The notes beneath the pieces are model-generated. The model had not been told where the DNA came from. It did not search any database and worked only from the letters and a program-made list of their open reading frames with translations. Source: Syngnathus acus (Eukaryota; Chordata; Actinopteri; Syngnathiformes; Syngnathidae). From it: a stretch of DNA of 64,000 bases. Positions 14,701 to 33,213 of the stretch are shown here, in pieces. Numbering within the stretch: position 1 is the first letter of the stretch; every line of letters begins with the position of its first letter. Location of the stretch: NCBI RefSeq assembly GCF_901709675.1, contig NC_051093.1, positions 2,439,053-2,503,052 of the forward strand, given 5' to 3'. A program made the translations under genes and the position numbers.

Positions 14701-17128
14701 ATTTAATGCATGCCTGATGTTATTCTAAATCACGGACACTACCCAAGGTGTCTAAGAATCTTCAGTATTTGATTATATCTTATGTTTTGATTAATGCTCG
14801 ATGTGACGTCGTATTTTGTCCTGGCAGCCTTGGATTACTATTGAATGTTCTGGACAGAAGGAAACATTTTTGACTAACAATGAAAAGATATGGTTGGAAG
14901 CATGATTAAACTAAGAATGTGACGAAGTAAGCAAGTACATAGAGTGTCAAAAGAGCAAACAAACAAATGCATGGTAAGTGGTGAGTAAGAACTTTGCATA
15001 GTCTGGGAACATTAACGAATTGATGATGTCACACCACAAAATTTCACATAATTCCGCACAAAATGACAAAAGTGGAAGGATGATGAATGGACAAGGTGCG
15101 ACAGTGTATGTGCAAGAATGGAGGAAAATGTTTACACTTGGAGATAAAACCAGCAGAGGTGCCAGAGGGAGAACGCCAGGCGGAAAACAGCCAAGAACCC
15201 GGCTAAAGGTGATCGCCAAGGCCGAAAGACGGGATGGAAAAATACAGCCCCCACACACATCGCCCATAATCAGCACCCAACCCCATGGAACCAGCTCTCA
15301 CCGAACCAGCACCCACTCCCATGGAATCAAACTCTCCTGCGAACTTGCCCCACCCCCATAGACTCACCACCCATCAAACTCGGCCCACACCGGCATGTGC
15401 AATTGAATATAAGCTGACCAAAGAACCTTGAACGTTGCCATATTCTGAATGGAGACTTTCTGCTCTTGAGCATGGTCGCTGGAAAGGCCCAGCGCTGTAT
15501 TGTATTTTTCCTGAAAACAGTGCTTTCTTAACAAGAATTGTGATTGAACTAACCAACCTGTGTAAGTCTAATTTTGTTTCGGTGTCTTAGTCTTTTCCTA
15601 AAACTAATGAAAGAAAACGAGCACGCAGTGAGTGAATTGGATAACAGGTGATTGGTTATGGCTTTTGCCGTGAGGCGCGGATAGCGCGCTTCCCAAATTG
15701 TGGACCAAATCCAACAACAGTTAGAATAGCGTTTTGGTTGATAAAAAAAAAGGAAAGATTTGACGGTGCCGTTGGAATCAGATCTCCTTACCCGGATGTT
15801 CCCGGATGCCTCGCTCGATGATCTCGCCGATGTATTTAAGGGCCTGCGCATAGTTGCTGAGCCTGTAGTAGCACAGAGCGATGTTGTACGACAGCGCTGG
15901 CACACACAGCGACAAAGGACAATTAGAATCTGTGTCTTTTTGTTAGATTTGCTTGGCGATGTGTTTGTGCGCTTACCAGGAACATATCCCAGCACCTGCA
16001 TGGCCGACGTGAACTTCTTACAGGCGTCCTCGTACTTGGCATCCTGGTAGAGCAGGCAGCCCATGTTGTACACGTAATCGGCGTCCTCCGGGGGAAGTTG
16101 CTCCACCAGAGACTGCACACACCGCAGTTGGCAATGACATCTATCAGTCAGAAATACGATCAGACAGCAGGAATAACAATCACAGAGCTTCAGCTTACCT
16201 TAGCAGCTGAGTAATTCTCCTCAAAATATTTGATGGAGGCTTGCAGTTTGATCATCTGTTGAGGAGGAAGACCATTTGAAATGTCAGCTGTGTTGTTTTG
16301 TTTTTTTCCGATTTGATGTGTTTATTCGACACCACGTTTTGAGGATTGGCGTGGAAGTGAGCGAACCTTGGTGTGGCTGCTGGGCGTGTCCAGGGCGAAG
16401 GAGGCCTTGGTGGCCTCGGCGTAGGCGCCCGCCTTGTACAGGCTCTGGGCGTAGTACACCCGGTACTCCTCCACCTCGGGGTGCAGCTGCGTGAGCTGCT
16501 CGTAGCACTCGGCCGCACCGCTGAAGTCCTGGACGTGGTAGTAGCAGAAGCCCAGCAGAGACAGTGCTGCCCGAGACTGAGGAAAAAAAATAAACACAGA
16601 AACGATGACTAATTGTGTACACTCAGGACTACAGTACAAATGATGAACCTGACATGCATGTCTGGTTTTTTTGTTTTTTATCAGTATTTGAAGCTGTGGG
16701 AAACAGGATGATGAGATATCCACTTACTCTCGTGTGCTTCTGAAGTTGGCTGTTAAGGATGTGAATGGCCTCAACATACTGGCTGTCTTTAATCTGCAAG
16801 ACAAATCAACATTGTCACATTGTTTTTTTTTTTTTTTTTTTTTTTTTTATTATTACCAAGTGGTCATGAGGTGACCGACAAAGTTCACATTGTAAATTAA
16901 ACTGGCCTTTTCTTCATGTATTCATGAGCAAGGTTAGTAGTGTATTGTTGATACAAATAAAGAAAAAGTCACATAATTAATTACAATTTTCAGTCGTTTT
17001 AACTCATGCCTTATGTCAACTTAGCAAGCTAAGCTAAACACAGACCCGACTACTCCGTCACAAAAGCTTCGCATTCTTACCAGTTTATAGATTGTAGCAG
17101 TGTACTCCCCGTCTTTAATTGTCATCAT
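11753..17128 (-). CDS. ift70: IFT70 (TTC30), intraflagellar transport TPR protein
   Basis: TPR-repeat subunit of the IFT-B complex, needed for ciliary assembly and tubulin polyglutamylation (zebrafish fleer). Nineteen exons in transcript order: 17128-17081, 16793-16728, 16576-16367, 16255-16199, 16112-15977, 15896-15792, 14371-14243, 14139-14090, 14030-13878, 13809-13744, 13671-13618, 13535-13470, 13321-13251, 13163-12956, 12643-12572, 12500-12397, 12322-12244, 12177-12048, 11889-11753. They total 1941 bases, 646 residues (human TTC30A 665). Blocks include LSLLGFCYYHVQDFSGAAEC, GLTTEGIEVRSVGNTLVLHQ, GFEKLAFLLQQ, YFDLAADVLAENAQLTYK, VLMAQAKIYWNRENF, NVSAVVLANLCVSYIMTSQ and GISRVIKSLEPYNKK. The human copies are intronless, so this is the intron-bearing ancestral arrangement. 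An RFX X-box lies upstream. Confidence 0.95.
14372..15791 (-). other. IFT70 intron 6 (1.4 kb)
   Basis: The longest intron of the gene, AT-rich. I see no exon or RNA gene in it. Open frames on both strands are short and lack recognisable protein sequence. Confidence 0.7.
16824..16848. repeat. Poly-T tract in IFT70 intron 1
   Basis: An uninterrupted run of T of about 25 bases just upstream of exon 2 on the minus strand (reads as poly-A in the transcript). Simple sequence only. Confidence 0.85.
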
Positions 17129-17252
17129 AATGCCAAACGTGTACTTTTCACAGCTCTAAATTTGAAAATAATCGGCTAAGTTCAGGAAAAACAAGCAACG
17201 CTAACTACCAAGTTAGCTAGCAGCCGCGCTCACGCAGAGCAAGCGGAGTTGT

Positions 17253-17265
17253 GTTGCCTGGCAAC
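17253..17265. promoter_or_regulatory. RFX X-box upstream of IFT70
   Basis: GTTGCC-T-GGCAAC, two perfect inverted half-sites with a one-base spacer, fits the X-box consensus GTNRCC-(0-3)-RGYAAC bound by RFX factors that control ciliary genes. It sits about 125 bases upstream of the IFT70 ATG, the usual place. Confidence 0.8.
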
Positions 17266-17443
17266 CTCCCATACCGGAAGTCAGCGTTTTGACGGACTTG
17301 TACGACTGCCAATCAATTTGCTGAATGCCGAAACTGCTGTTTTAATCATCTGTTCTTCAATATTTCTAGAGATCTCTTCAAATGGGTTGTCAATAATGAA
17401 AACAATAAAAATATTAGGTGGAAATAAACACACACAGGGGTGT

Positions 17444-17595
17444 GCATGCGTTCGCCTCACAGTTCAGAGGGTGCAGGTTTGATTCCACCTCCGGCCCTCT
17501 CTGTGTAGAGTTTGCATGTTCTCCCTGTGCCTGTCTGGGATAGGCTCCAGCACACCCACGACCCCCGTGGGGACAAGCGGTATAATGGATGGATA
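17444..17595. repeat. Dispersed fish repeat fragment, internally deleted
   Basis: Contains the blocks CGCCTCACAGTTC, GAGTTTGCATGTTCTCCC, GGGATAGGCTCCAGC and CAAGCGGTATAATGGATGGA in order. These are shared by a very common interspersed repeat of teleost genomes; the stretch usually found between the second and third blocks is missing here. Identification is from memory of the motif order. Confidence 0.65.
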
Positions 17596-18418
17596 AACAA
17601 ACACAGCCACTAACTTTTTGTTTTTTGCTTTTCATTATCAGTTTGCTATCAGTGGAGGTTTACGCCGCATTTAGTTCTGATTAAATGTGGTTATTAATAA
17701 AACACAGATGAAAAGTGATAATTAAGTACCATTTTATTATTATTATTATTATTTTATACCAACAAATTTAGCACCCTTCAATGTCTGCTTAACACCCGTA
17801 AGCACAACTACATCCAAGATGAACAAACATAAAAAAACAAGCCAGGGGTGCTGGAGCCTCCAGACTAAGCCAACCCACATTGTGGGCCTCAAAAATAGTG
17901 GCCAGAACGTGACCGCAGTATGCGTGTGTGCTTGTGTGTGTGTTTTTTACATTAAGTCTGCAGAAGGGTGTGTTCTTGCTTTCTTTTGCTGAGCGCTGCC
18001 TGGTGTCATTGTCAGACGTGTCAAGATCAAGAAGACGACGACAAACCGACGGTCCTCAGGTTAGGTGACACGCTTGTGCAGCAGGTAAGTGCGCGCGCAC
18101 ACATAAATGAGTTAGCAGATTTAATTAATGAGGCTTTATTTAGCAGCAGACATTTAACTCGATCTTTTTATGGGAACATTGTGTGCTTGCATGCTGGCAC
18201 TTGCGCAACTAAAAAACTGCTTTTGCTTTTAATATATAGTCAACTCAAACAGTTAGCATCTTTTAATGCTTATTTTAAAACTCAAGATTACTGAAATGTC
18301 TAAAAAAAATGGTGTCATTAGTACTTATGTCTGAAACAGAAGTGTGGCTCTTACACAGAAGTATTCCAGGCCAACTGGACCTGACCGACAGCAGTTGGGA
18401 TTTAGATGTTAAACGGTG

Positions 18419-18420
<2 letters not shown>

Positions 18421-18453
<33 letters not shown>

Positions 18454-18517
18454 ATCGATCGATCGATCAATCAATCAACTTGGCCATTGATCGATCAATC
18501 AATCAATCAATCAATTA
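18421..18517. repeat. AATC/GATC tetranucleotide microsatellite
   Basis: About 97 bases of AATC repeats, with a GATC block near the middle and a short interruption (about 18478-18488). It ends roughly 85 bases before the start ATG of the secreted-protein gene, probably within or next to its core promoter. Confidence 0.9.
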
Positions 18518-18601
18518 ATCCTCTCTTCTCAAGCGTGTGACGTCGCTGCATCCAGCAGAGGGCGTCCTTACAGAGTGTTTGTGCAGGTTGCGGTGTGGAC
18601 G

Positions 18602-20108
18602 ATGGCCCAAAAAGCGAGTTTGGCGGTGCTGGTGTTGCTGGCCGTCGCCGCGGCAACCGTGACGGCGCAGAGGCGACGCACGCAGACAGCCAACGCGCAA
18701 ACGCAGACGACCAACGCGGATGAGTGGAACTACAGGGATGGCTGTGAGCACACAGATTTGCTTCTCTTCTGTTTACTTCACATCAGAGGGATGACGGGGT
18801 CAAAGGTAGAGGTGACGACAAACATTGACGAGAACACCAAATGTGTGCAAATGCAGAAGGGAATGTGAGCAGCGGCATTTCAGAACCGAATAAACAGTCT
18901 CGGTTGGACGTCTCTATACTGATGCTAATGTGTAGTTTCCAGTCATGATCATTTCTCATTGGTCCGGTCCCAGCCGACAGGGTCAGCATGAGGGGCGTGG
19001 CCAACCTGACTGAGATCCTGGACAACTGGCGTTTCGACATTGTCAACCAGATGAAGGGACTCCTGCAAAACGACCACCAGTCCCTGCTGCCCGACTACGC
19101 CAGGTACCACCGCAACCCGACCCAACGGTATCAATGTCCAAGAGCCCACCCAATAAAGCGGAACACTGCCTACCAGCCAAAGAGTCCACGCAGGAATGCA
19201 TGCAATTTAAAAATTGGAAATACGAGGTTATGAAATAAACAAAAGGAAGTCTGGCGTTTCCTGCTTCCTGACGCAGTTTGGTTTGGAAGGCAGTCCAGTA
19301 GTTAAAATTACATGTTGCTGTTTCCTCCTTTCATGTTTTTATTCAGCCAAATTGCTACTCCAGCTTCTTCTTGCCCTCACATAAAGCTCAACATTCATTT
19401 GGGTTGTCTTTCAAAACAAAATGTTCCATTGCGGTCAATCCTGTTTGGAAGGATAGTTAGCTGCTAGCGTGAGAATTTATTCAGCCAAATTGCTACTCCA
19501 GCTTCTTTTCTTCTTTCCCTCACATAAAGCTCAACATTCATTTGGGTTGTCTTTCAAAACAAAATGTTCCATTGAGGTCAATCCTGTTTGGAAGGATAGT
19601 TAGCTGCTAGCGTGAGAATTTATTCAGCCAAATTGCTACTCCAGCTTCTTTTCTTCTTGCCTTCACATAAAGCTCAACATTCATTTGGGTTGTCTTTCAA
19701 AACAAAGTGTTCCATTGAGGTCAATCCTGTTTGGAAGGATAGTTAGCAGCTAGCGCGAGAAGCTAACATGACAACATTGTCACTCCTTTGAGTCAAGCAG
19801 AACGAGCACCAAAGTTGTTTGCTCACAAAATGCTAGTTTGATGTGTCTCACCTCCGTCCAGGATCCAACCTCTGTCGGAGGCTCTGGGTGATCTCTACAA
19901 GGAGTTCAATGCCCTCAAAGCTCACCTGGGCGAGCTAACGGAAAAGTTCACCGCCATGGAGACCTTCATGGATGAGGTGAAGGCCAGCAGGGGAAGCCGC
20001 CAGGCTCAGACCCAGACCCAGACCCAGGCCTCTTCAGCCGCCGTGCCCAGGCAGACAGGCAGGCGGGTGATGAAGAAGAAGACCACCCCCGTGGCCACCA
20101 CCTCCTAA
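18602..20108 (+). CDS. Unrecognised small secreted coiled-coil protein
   Basis: I do not recognise this protein. Three exons, 18602-18743, 18974-19103 and 19862-20108, join in frame to 519 bases, 172 residues. The ATG at 18602 starts a clear signal peptide (MAQKASLAVLVLLAVAAA, probable cleavage after TVTA). Next comes a Gln/Thr-rich spacer with TQT and NAQ runs, then a conserved-looking core with one N-glycosylation sequon (NLT), amphipathic helices LTEILDNWRF and LGDLYKEFNALKAHLGEL suggesting a short coiled coil, and a basic C-terminus (RQTGRRVMKKKTTP). There are no cysteines in the mature chain apart from none seen. Phase-compatible splice sites, even helical periodicity and an AATAAA at 20420-20425 argue that it is real. 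An upstream in-frame ATG exists at 18575. Role unknown. Confidence 0.8.
19340..19762. repeat. Three-copy tandem repeat, unit about 138-143 bases
   Basis: Three near-identical units starting at about 19341, 19479 and 19622, each beginning ATTCAGCCAAATTGCTACTC and ending near GTTAGCTGCTAGCG. Copies differ by a few substitutions and a small insertion in the CTTCTT stretch. It fills much of intron 2 of the secreted-protein gene. Confidence 0.92.
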
Positions 20109-28126
<8,018 letters not shown>

Positions 28127-29174
28127 AGGAGAGGCAGAACCTGGACCCGGTTCTGAGCCGCCTTGAGTAAGAAAAGACTTGACTAGACAAACGGCAATAG
28201 CAATGACTTGACAGACTTGAATTGTACATTGTTGATACAAAATATGACGTAGCATAATATACGTGTATATACTGCAACCATCAATACACTGTGTGAGATC
28301 CTGAAGATTGTGGACATTGTTTTTTTCCCTGAGCGCATTTTAACACGTGATAAAAGCAAACCAAAATCAACTATCTCTCGTCAATTAACATTCGTTTAGA
28401 TTAGTTTTGAGGTTTTTACGTTTATTCTTCTGGGCACTTCATTTTTGTTGTTTTTTTTAAGCCGCAGTAAAACGTAGCTTGACACCTGACCACAAAACCC
28501 GCGCGTGGCGCAGAGGAAACGTTTACGGCTTCTGTCGTAAAGAATGAGCGGAAAGTGCCACTAAAAGCATAATTCAATTTCCCCTCAGACTTGTAAAAAT
28601 CAAGCAAAAACAACGACGAGACAAATGAATGCAAATGAGCAGCACCGAGCACAAAAAGTAAACACTGTGTGTGCGTGCGTGTGTGAACTTGAGTGTGTTA
28701 CGTAAAGCTGGCAGATTGTAAACAGCCTGGATTAAATTGCCTCTGACATTTCGGGAGGATTTAATAATCCCAAGATAACTGTGAAATCCTCCATGTGACT
28801 TTTCCTCCCCCTTCTTAGTTTATGACAGCTCATCAATACCTTGAAAGAATTTTGAATTTATCGAACATAATTTACATGTATCTTTGATATGGTACATTTT
28901 GTGACAAGCAGATGAAATTTAGGCCATTTCTGAAACCTGAATTTGGCACCCCAATCCTGCTTAAAACTGTAAATTGACACCTGAAACTTGATTTCTGTCT
29001 TAAAATGCAAACCGGATCTTCCAACCGTTATTTCTTCTGCGAATCGCTAACGCTGTCTTGAAACCCAAATTTGAAACTCTGCGCATGTAAGTCGTCTGCA
29101 ATACATAACTCGTCTGCCAAAGTGAACTTTTTATTTCTCTTTAAATGAAAATCCATAAGAATTCTGTCACTCAC

Positions 29175-29205
<31 letters not shown>

Positions 29206-31636
29206 GAGGTCTCGAGTCATTCAGCTCACTTCTCATCTCCAAAGCAAACTTTGAGTGGACTCAACTTTTTGGTCTTTTTTTTTGGTTCTGCTTTCCGCTG
29301 CGGGGCTCTCAGCGCCGTCCCAGCGCTCTCGTTGCCATGATGCAAGCGGAGGCAAGCGCTTTACGACTCTGATAAAAAGTGCAACAAACGGAAGAGTGAA
29401 CAGAACCCGAGCCCCCGACAGCAGTTTCACCGGTCCGCGTGAAATTGGGTCGACAAGTCTTTTATTAAAGTCTCTAGCGCCCCTTGAAAAGTTGAGAAAA
29501 AGAAAGATTCCCAACGCCCGTTTTACAGCTCCACACTAAATTGGGTGGACGGGAAATGACACAAAAAAGTGTCAAAAACGTATGACTCACAGTGAAAGGA
29601 AGTCAGCCATTTTGTAATAATTTCTTAAATAGGAAGGAAGACGGCCATTTTGGTTTGAAGTGGACATTTCTGGGCTAATTTTCCCAAAAGGGTTAAAACA
29701 ACAACAAAATGGCGACGAATTGGCGAGACTTGGACATTTCGCTAGCAAAGGTCACGTCTAAGTCGTCTGTGTGCGCTACGACACTTGTTCTTGGAAAGCC
29801 GCTTTTTACAAGGCGGTCATCACCAGTGTGCTGTAAAACTGCTCATTGTGTTGCTTTTACTGCAGCTGCTTATTTTTGCCGTCTTGTGTCACCTTGATTT
29901 GTGGCGACAGTCTTTACTAGCGCTCAATGATTTTTTTTTCCCGTTATGACATTCAAGACCAATTCATTCATACGATGTGGAGGAAGTAGGAACACAACCT
30001 TGCCTTCTAACTCTAAATTAAAACAATAATATGTGTTTCAAATTCTAGAGATGCACTTGAATCCTAATTACAAAATATTAAATTGAGCTTTGGGAAAATT
30101 CAGAGCAAGATTCTTCCATCCCATTAAAACTGTCCGAATATTCATAATACTCTATAATTTAGGGAGTTTGGGATTATTACTGCCATGTTGCATCATTATA
30201 AAATATTCCCTTCATTCAATTGTATTAATTACCCTCATATGAGCATGACTTCATCAATTAATGATCAATACTTGCAGATAAAATAAACTCAGCACTTAAT
30301 TAAAATGAATAGAAGAGGTTCATTACGAGATTATCAGAAGGATTTCTTAGTATTCGTTTTCCCCAGAGGGCAGGCAGAAGAAATTATGAACTTTATGAAC
30401 TGTGGATATTGTATTCAGTGGCGGTATTTGAAATGAAAATGCTGCCCTCTTGTGGTCAACTTGCAACATTACAAAATCCTTGGCGGCTCCATTCATACTC
30501 GCAATTAGATTTACATTTAAAAACTTAAGCCAGGCTTGAAACACTAACTTGAAAAAAACATCTCACCTCTGTCCCGACATTGTCTTCCCGCCTTTGCTGG
30601 GAGGTTGCTGAGTCAACTTCAAGACGCACATTTGGAGACGGTGCCTTTCACACAACAAAAACGTGGGAAAACGAGTTATCACTGAGGCTAACATAATACA
30701 TCATGCACAGATGAAACTAATCTTAAAATTACCTTAGCATGAAATCTATATCAGTTAGCTTCAGCTCAGCAGCATTTTTTCTTACTTCCCTCAAACAGTT
30801 TAAAGGTTCAACATTCTGAAATGAAAACTAAAGAAACCACAGCATTCTGTATAAGCCAACTGGTCGTTTATACGTCACGTCACAAAAGCGTGTTGGAGGA
30901 ATTCGGGGCTTATTTGGACTTTTTTTCCCGCCCACTTGAGTGTCTCCTCATCTGTAGAATTAGCCAGCCCTTGGAAAACGGCTCAAATGCTTTGCTTCAA
31001 AACTTTCCTCAGGCCAACTTTGGGTGGCGGATAAGACAAGGCTTGAAACCGTTAAATCAGTCGGGAAGCCCGATGAGCTCGAATCAACAGTCAAGTCACT
31101 CGTGTCTTATCCTATTATGGCAACAAGTGAAAAGTCGTGCAGCCAGGCTCATGCCAGCAACACATGCACTCCTCGAAAAAGTGGAATCTACTAATGACTA
31201 TGAACACAATATTGAAGTTTTAAAACTACTTTGAACAAGCAAGAAATCACATTTACACAAAATGTGATGCATTCAAATACCGACGTCATATGAACCATGG
31301 GTTTATTAAGAAAATGTTTATCAATGCCATAAATCAAGTATAGATGTTCCTTCTCAAATTCAGTCATTGCAGACAGCCAGAAAGATTAGCGTTTTTTTTT
31401 TTTTGTGTTAAACATTTCATTCAGACTTCAACTCAACTCATTGGTTGTTGTATGGTGGGTCAAAGACCTCCAGGTATTATGGACTAGGGATAAGTGGTGC
31501 ATTCAGGGCGTCTAGGTATGTATTCTGGTGCACACAGGGCCTCGAGTTCTTCCAATTAAATTGTGTTGGTGGTGCGTTCAGTATCTCATTGCTGTGTTTT
31601 TCTTGTCGACTTTATGGTGCGTTCAAGGTACGCGGT
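28127..31636. other. Gene-free 3.5 kb interval, GSG1L / HOATZ convergent ends
   Basis: Contains the GSG1L 3' UTR on the left and the HOATZ 3' flank on the right, with a minus-strand AATAAA at 31302-31307. A GT microsatellite lies at about 29180-29204. Much is AT-rich unique sequence (about 30000-30350). An open frame at 30821-31234 has no recognisable protein features. I see no gene. Confidence 0.6.
29180..29204. repeat. GT microsatellite between GSG1L and HOATZ
   Basis: About 12 uninterrupted GT units in gene-free sequence. Confidence 0.9.
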
Positions 31637-32086
31637 TCAATCCAGTTCCCTAACCATCTCCTCTTCCATGTTCAACTCGTTCGTCTTGTCTTTGGGCGCC
31701 TTGTCGCGGGGCGCTTTGGGTTTAAAGGCCGCAGAGAGCAGCTCCTTCTGGATCCTCTGCTCTCTCTGGCGCCGGAGTAGAGCAAGTGTCTCCTTCCTCT
31801 GGGCCGCCATGGCCATGTAGCGCTGCCGCTCATCCTCCCGTTGCTGCGCGGCGTCCTGGTTGGGCGGATCTGCGCGGCGTGGCTCCGGGTGACCGCTTCG
31901 CTCCGGCCGAGACACGGGCAACCTTTGCGGGATGTCCGCCGCCACCAGGCGAGACTCGAGCGGCGTCGGCATGCACAGGGAGCTCCAGAGCTTCCGGGCG
32001 TGGGTCACGTCCTCCGGGGAGGATCCCCTAAACACGGTCAGGATTTCGTTGGAAACGTCGTGGTCGGGCTCCGGATTAGCCGACAT
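31637..32086 (-). CDS. hoatz: HOATZ (C11orf88), cilia and flagella associated protein
   Basis: Small protein needed for motile cilia and sperm flagella in mouse. A single uninterrupted frame of 450 bases, 149 residues, from the ATG at 32086. Alignment with human C11orf88 from memory: VFRGSSPEDVTHARKLWSS corresponds to VFAGSSEQDANLAKQFWIS, QRLPVSRPERS to QRLPVARPRRS, ALLRRQREQRIQKELLS to QLLRKQREERISKELIS, and both end with an acidic stretch plus LD. The frame stays open upstream of the ATG, so a further start is formally possible, but homology begins near this Met. I recall the mammalian gene as multi-exon, so the lack of introns is unusual. Its location among 16p genes also differs from human 11q. 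Confidence 0.85.
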   Translation of the reverse strand: MSANPEPDHDVSNEILTVFRGSSPEDVTHARKLWSSLCMPTPLESRLVAADIPQRLPVSRPERSGHPEPRRADPPNQDAAQQREDERQRYMAMAAQRKETLALLRRQREQRIQKELLSAAFKPKAPRDKAPKDKTNELNMEEEMVRELD

Positions 32087-32301
32087 GACAGTGGCAACTT
32101 TATCGCTGTCCGGGGTGCTGTTTGAGTTGGTCGTCGTAGCAACGACAAAGAACCCGGATGAACACGACCACGTCTTTTTTTTTTTACGTCGCAAAGTAAC
32201 TTTCTGTTCTCGAGTTAATGTGCCAAATAGCATGCACAGGCGACATTGCTTGCTTTTTGTATTTTAGAAGAAAAAAAACAGCAACAATGTTGATTACAAT
32301 G

Positions 32302-32315
32302 GTTGTCATAGGAAC
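32302..32315. promoter_or_regulatory. X-box-like sequence upstream of HOATZ
   Basis: GTTGTC-AT-AGGAAC departs from the RFX X-box consensus by one base in each half-site. It lies about 215 bases upstream of the HOATZ ATG. Suggestive only, because the gene is ciliary. Confidence 0.3.
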
Positions 32316-32681
32316 GACAAATTCGTGAAAAACGTTTGGCTTCATGGTTCGGGCAAAATTCTGAAAACACTAATCAAAGAACAGGAGAATCATACCAAAA
32401 ATGTTTATATTAATTTTGAATTTACTTGACATCCAAATAGCCTCCTTTGGCCCACCTATTTCCTAAAATTGGTAAATTAAAAATTCTTCAGTTTTTATGG
32501 TCACATATTATCATCATCATTATTATTAATTATTATATTATAAGTCTATTAAACAACAACATAACCCCTCACCTACAAACGACCCAGCGGTCTGTTGTAA
32601 GCCCTCTTGAGCACCAAAGTTTGCCTCTTTCCGGTCTTTCCCTGATTGCTGAATGGAATTTTGTGGGCTTTTGCCTTCCTG

Positions 32682-32691
32682 CCAAATATGG
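32682..32691. promoter_or_regulatory. CArG box (CCAAATATGG)
   Basis: A perfect CC(A/T)6GG serum response factor site, about 600 bases upstream of the probable MYH11 first exon. The same ten bases occur in well-known smooth-muscle promoters. Confidence 0.65.
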
Positions 32692-33203
32692 ACTAAGTCA
32701 CGGTGTCACGGTCAAATTTGGGGGGCAGGAGGAGGAGCGCCAAGTTCCGCACCATCTTGCCCATCGGCATCCTCCTCCTCCTCAATAACATCCAGCTGCT
32801 GTGGGCTCTTAATTGTCTCGTTCCGAGTCAAGCTTTCATCCTGCGCCGAGAAGCCGACCTGACCTGACTATAGTGAGTGTCGTTTTTTTGTTCTTTGTTC
32901 TCTTTCTTCATCTTTCTTAAAACCTTTCTTCCCAACCAATTGACTTTTGAGTATCTTAAAATTACCAGAGGCCAGTTAAAATGCAATTGTAGTCCCTTTA
33001 AGTCTCGTGTGGATGATTTCCTGGGACCTTATCCATTTTAATTCCTCATTGCGAAAATGTATTGTTTTTTATGAAAATATATACTGGTTTTTCCATGAGG
33101 CATGCCGGCGTCAGGCACGACTGCTCACCCTGTGGTGCCCTTAAGTGTGGTGTCAGCCTTTTGGTGTAAACACCAAGCTTGACTGGACACGGAGGCCGGC
33201 GCA

Positions 33204-33213
33204 CCTTATAAGG
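33204..33213. promoter_or_regulatory. CArG box overlapping a TATA-like element (CCTTATAAGG)
   Basis: A palindromic perfect CArG box whose centre, TTATAAGG, could also serve as a TATA box. It lies 80 bases upstream of the first ATG (33284) of the proposed first exon, so transcription would start at about 33235. Confidence 0.65.

Larger units (their letters stand above)
17129..18601. promoter_or_regulatory. Divergent region, IFT70 / small secreted protein
   Basis: About 1.5 kb between divergent start codons. It contains an RFX X-box (17253-17265) at the IFT70 side, a dispersed repeat fragment (17444-17595), a short (TTA)n stretch near 17740, and an AATC/GATC microsatellite (18421-18517) close to the secreted-protein start. 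No other coding exon is supported. Confidence 0.6.

Noticed and set aside
15020-15361. 113-codon open frame antisense to IFT70 intron 6
   Set aside because: Basic, low-information sequence without domain or splice context; lies wholly in an intron.
29709-29897. 62-codon frame with a good Kozak start
   Set aside because: Too short, no homology, and surrounded by sequence that looks non-coding.
30821-31234. 137-codon open frame on the plus strand
   Set aside because: No recognisable domain, no family resemblance, AT-rich context, no splice or polyadenylation support; length is within chance for a 3.5 kb gene-free stretch.
32087-32233. N-terminal extension of HOATZ upstream of 32086
   Set aside because: The frame is open but the sequence (Lys run from a poly-A/T tract) has no homology to HOATZ, whose similarity begins near the Met at 32086.
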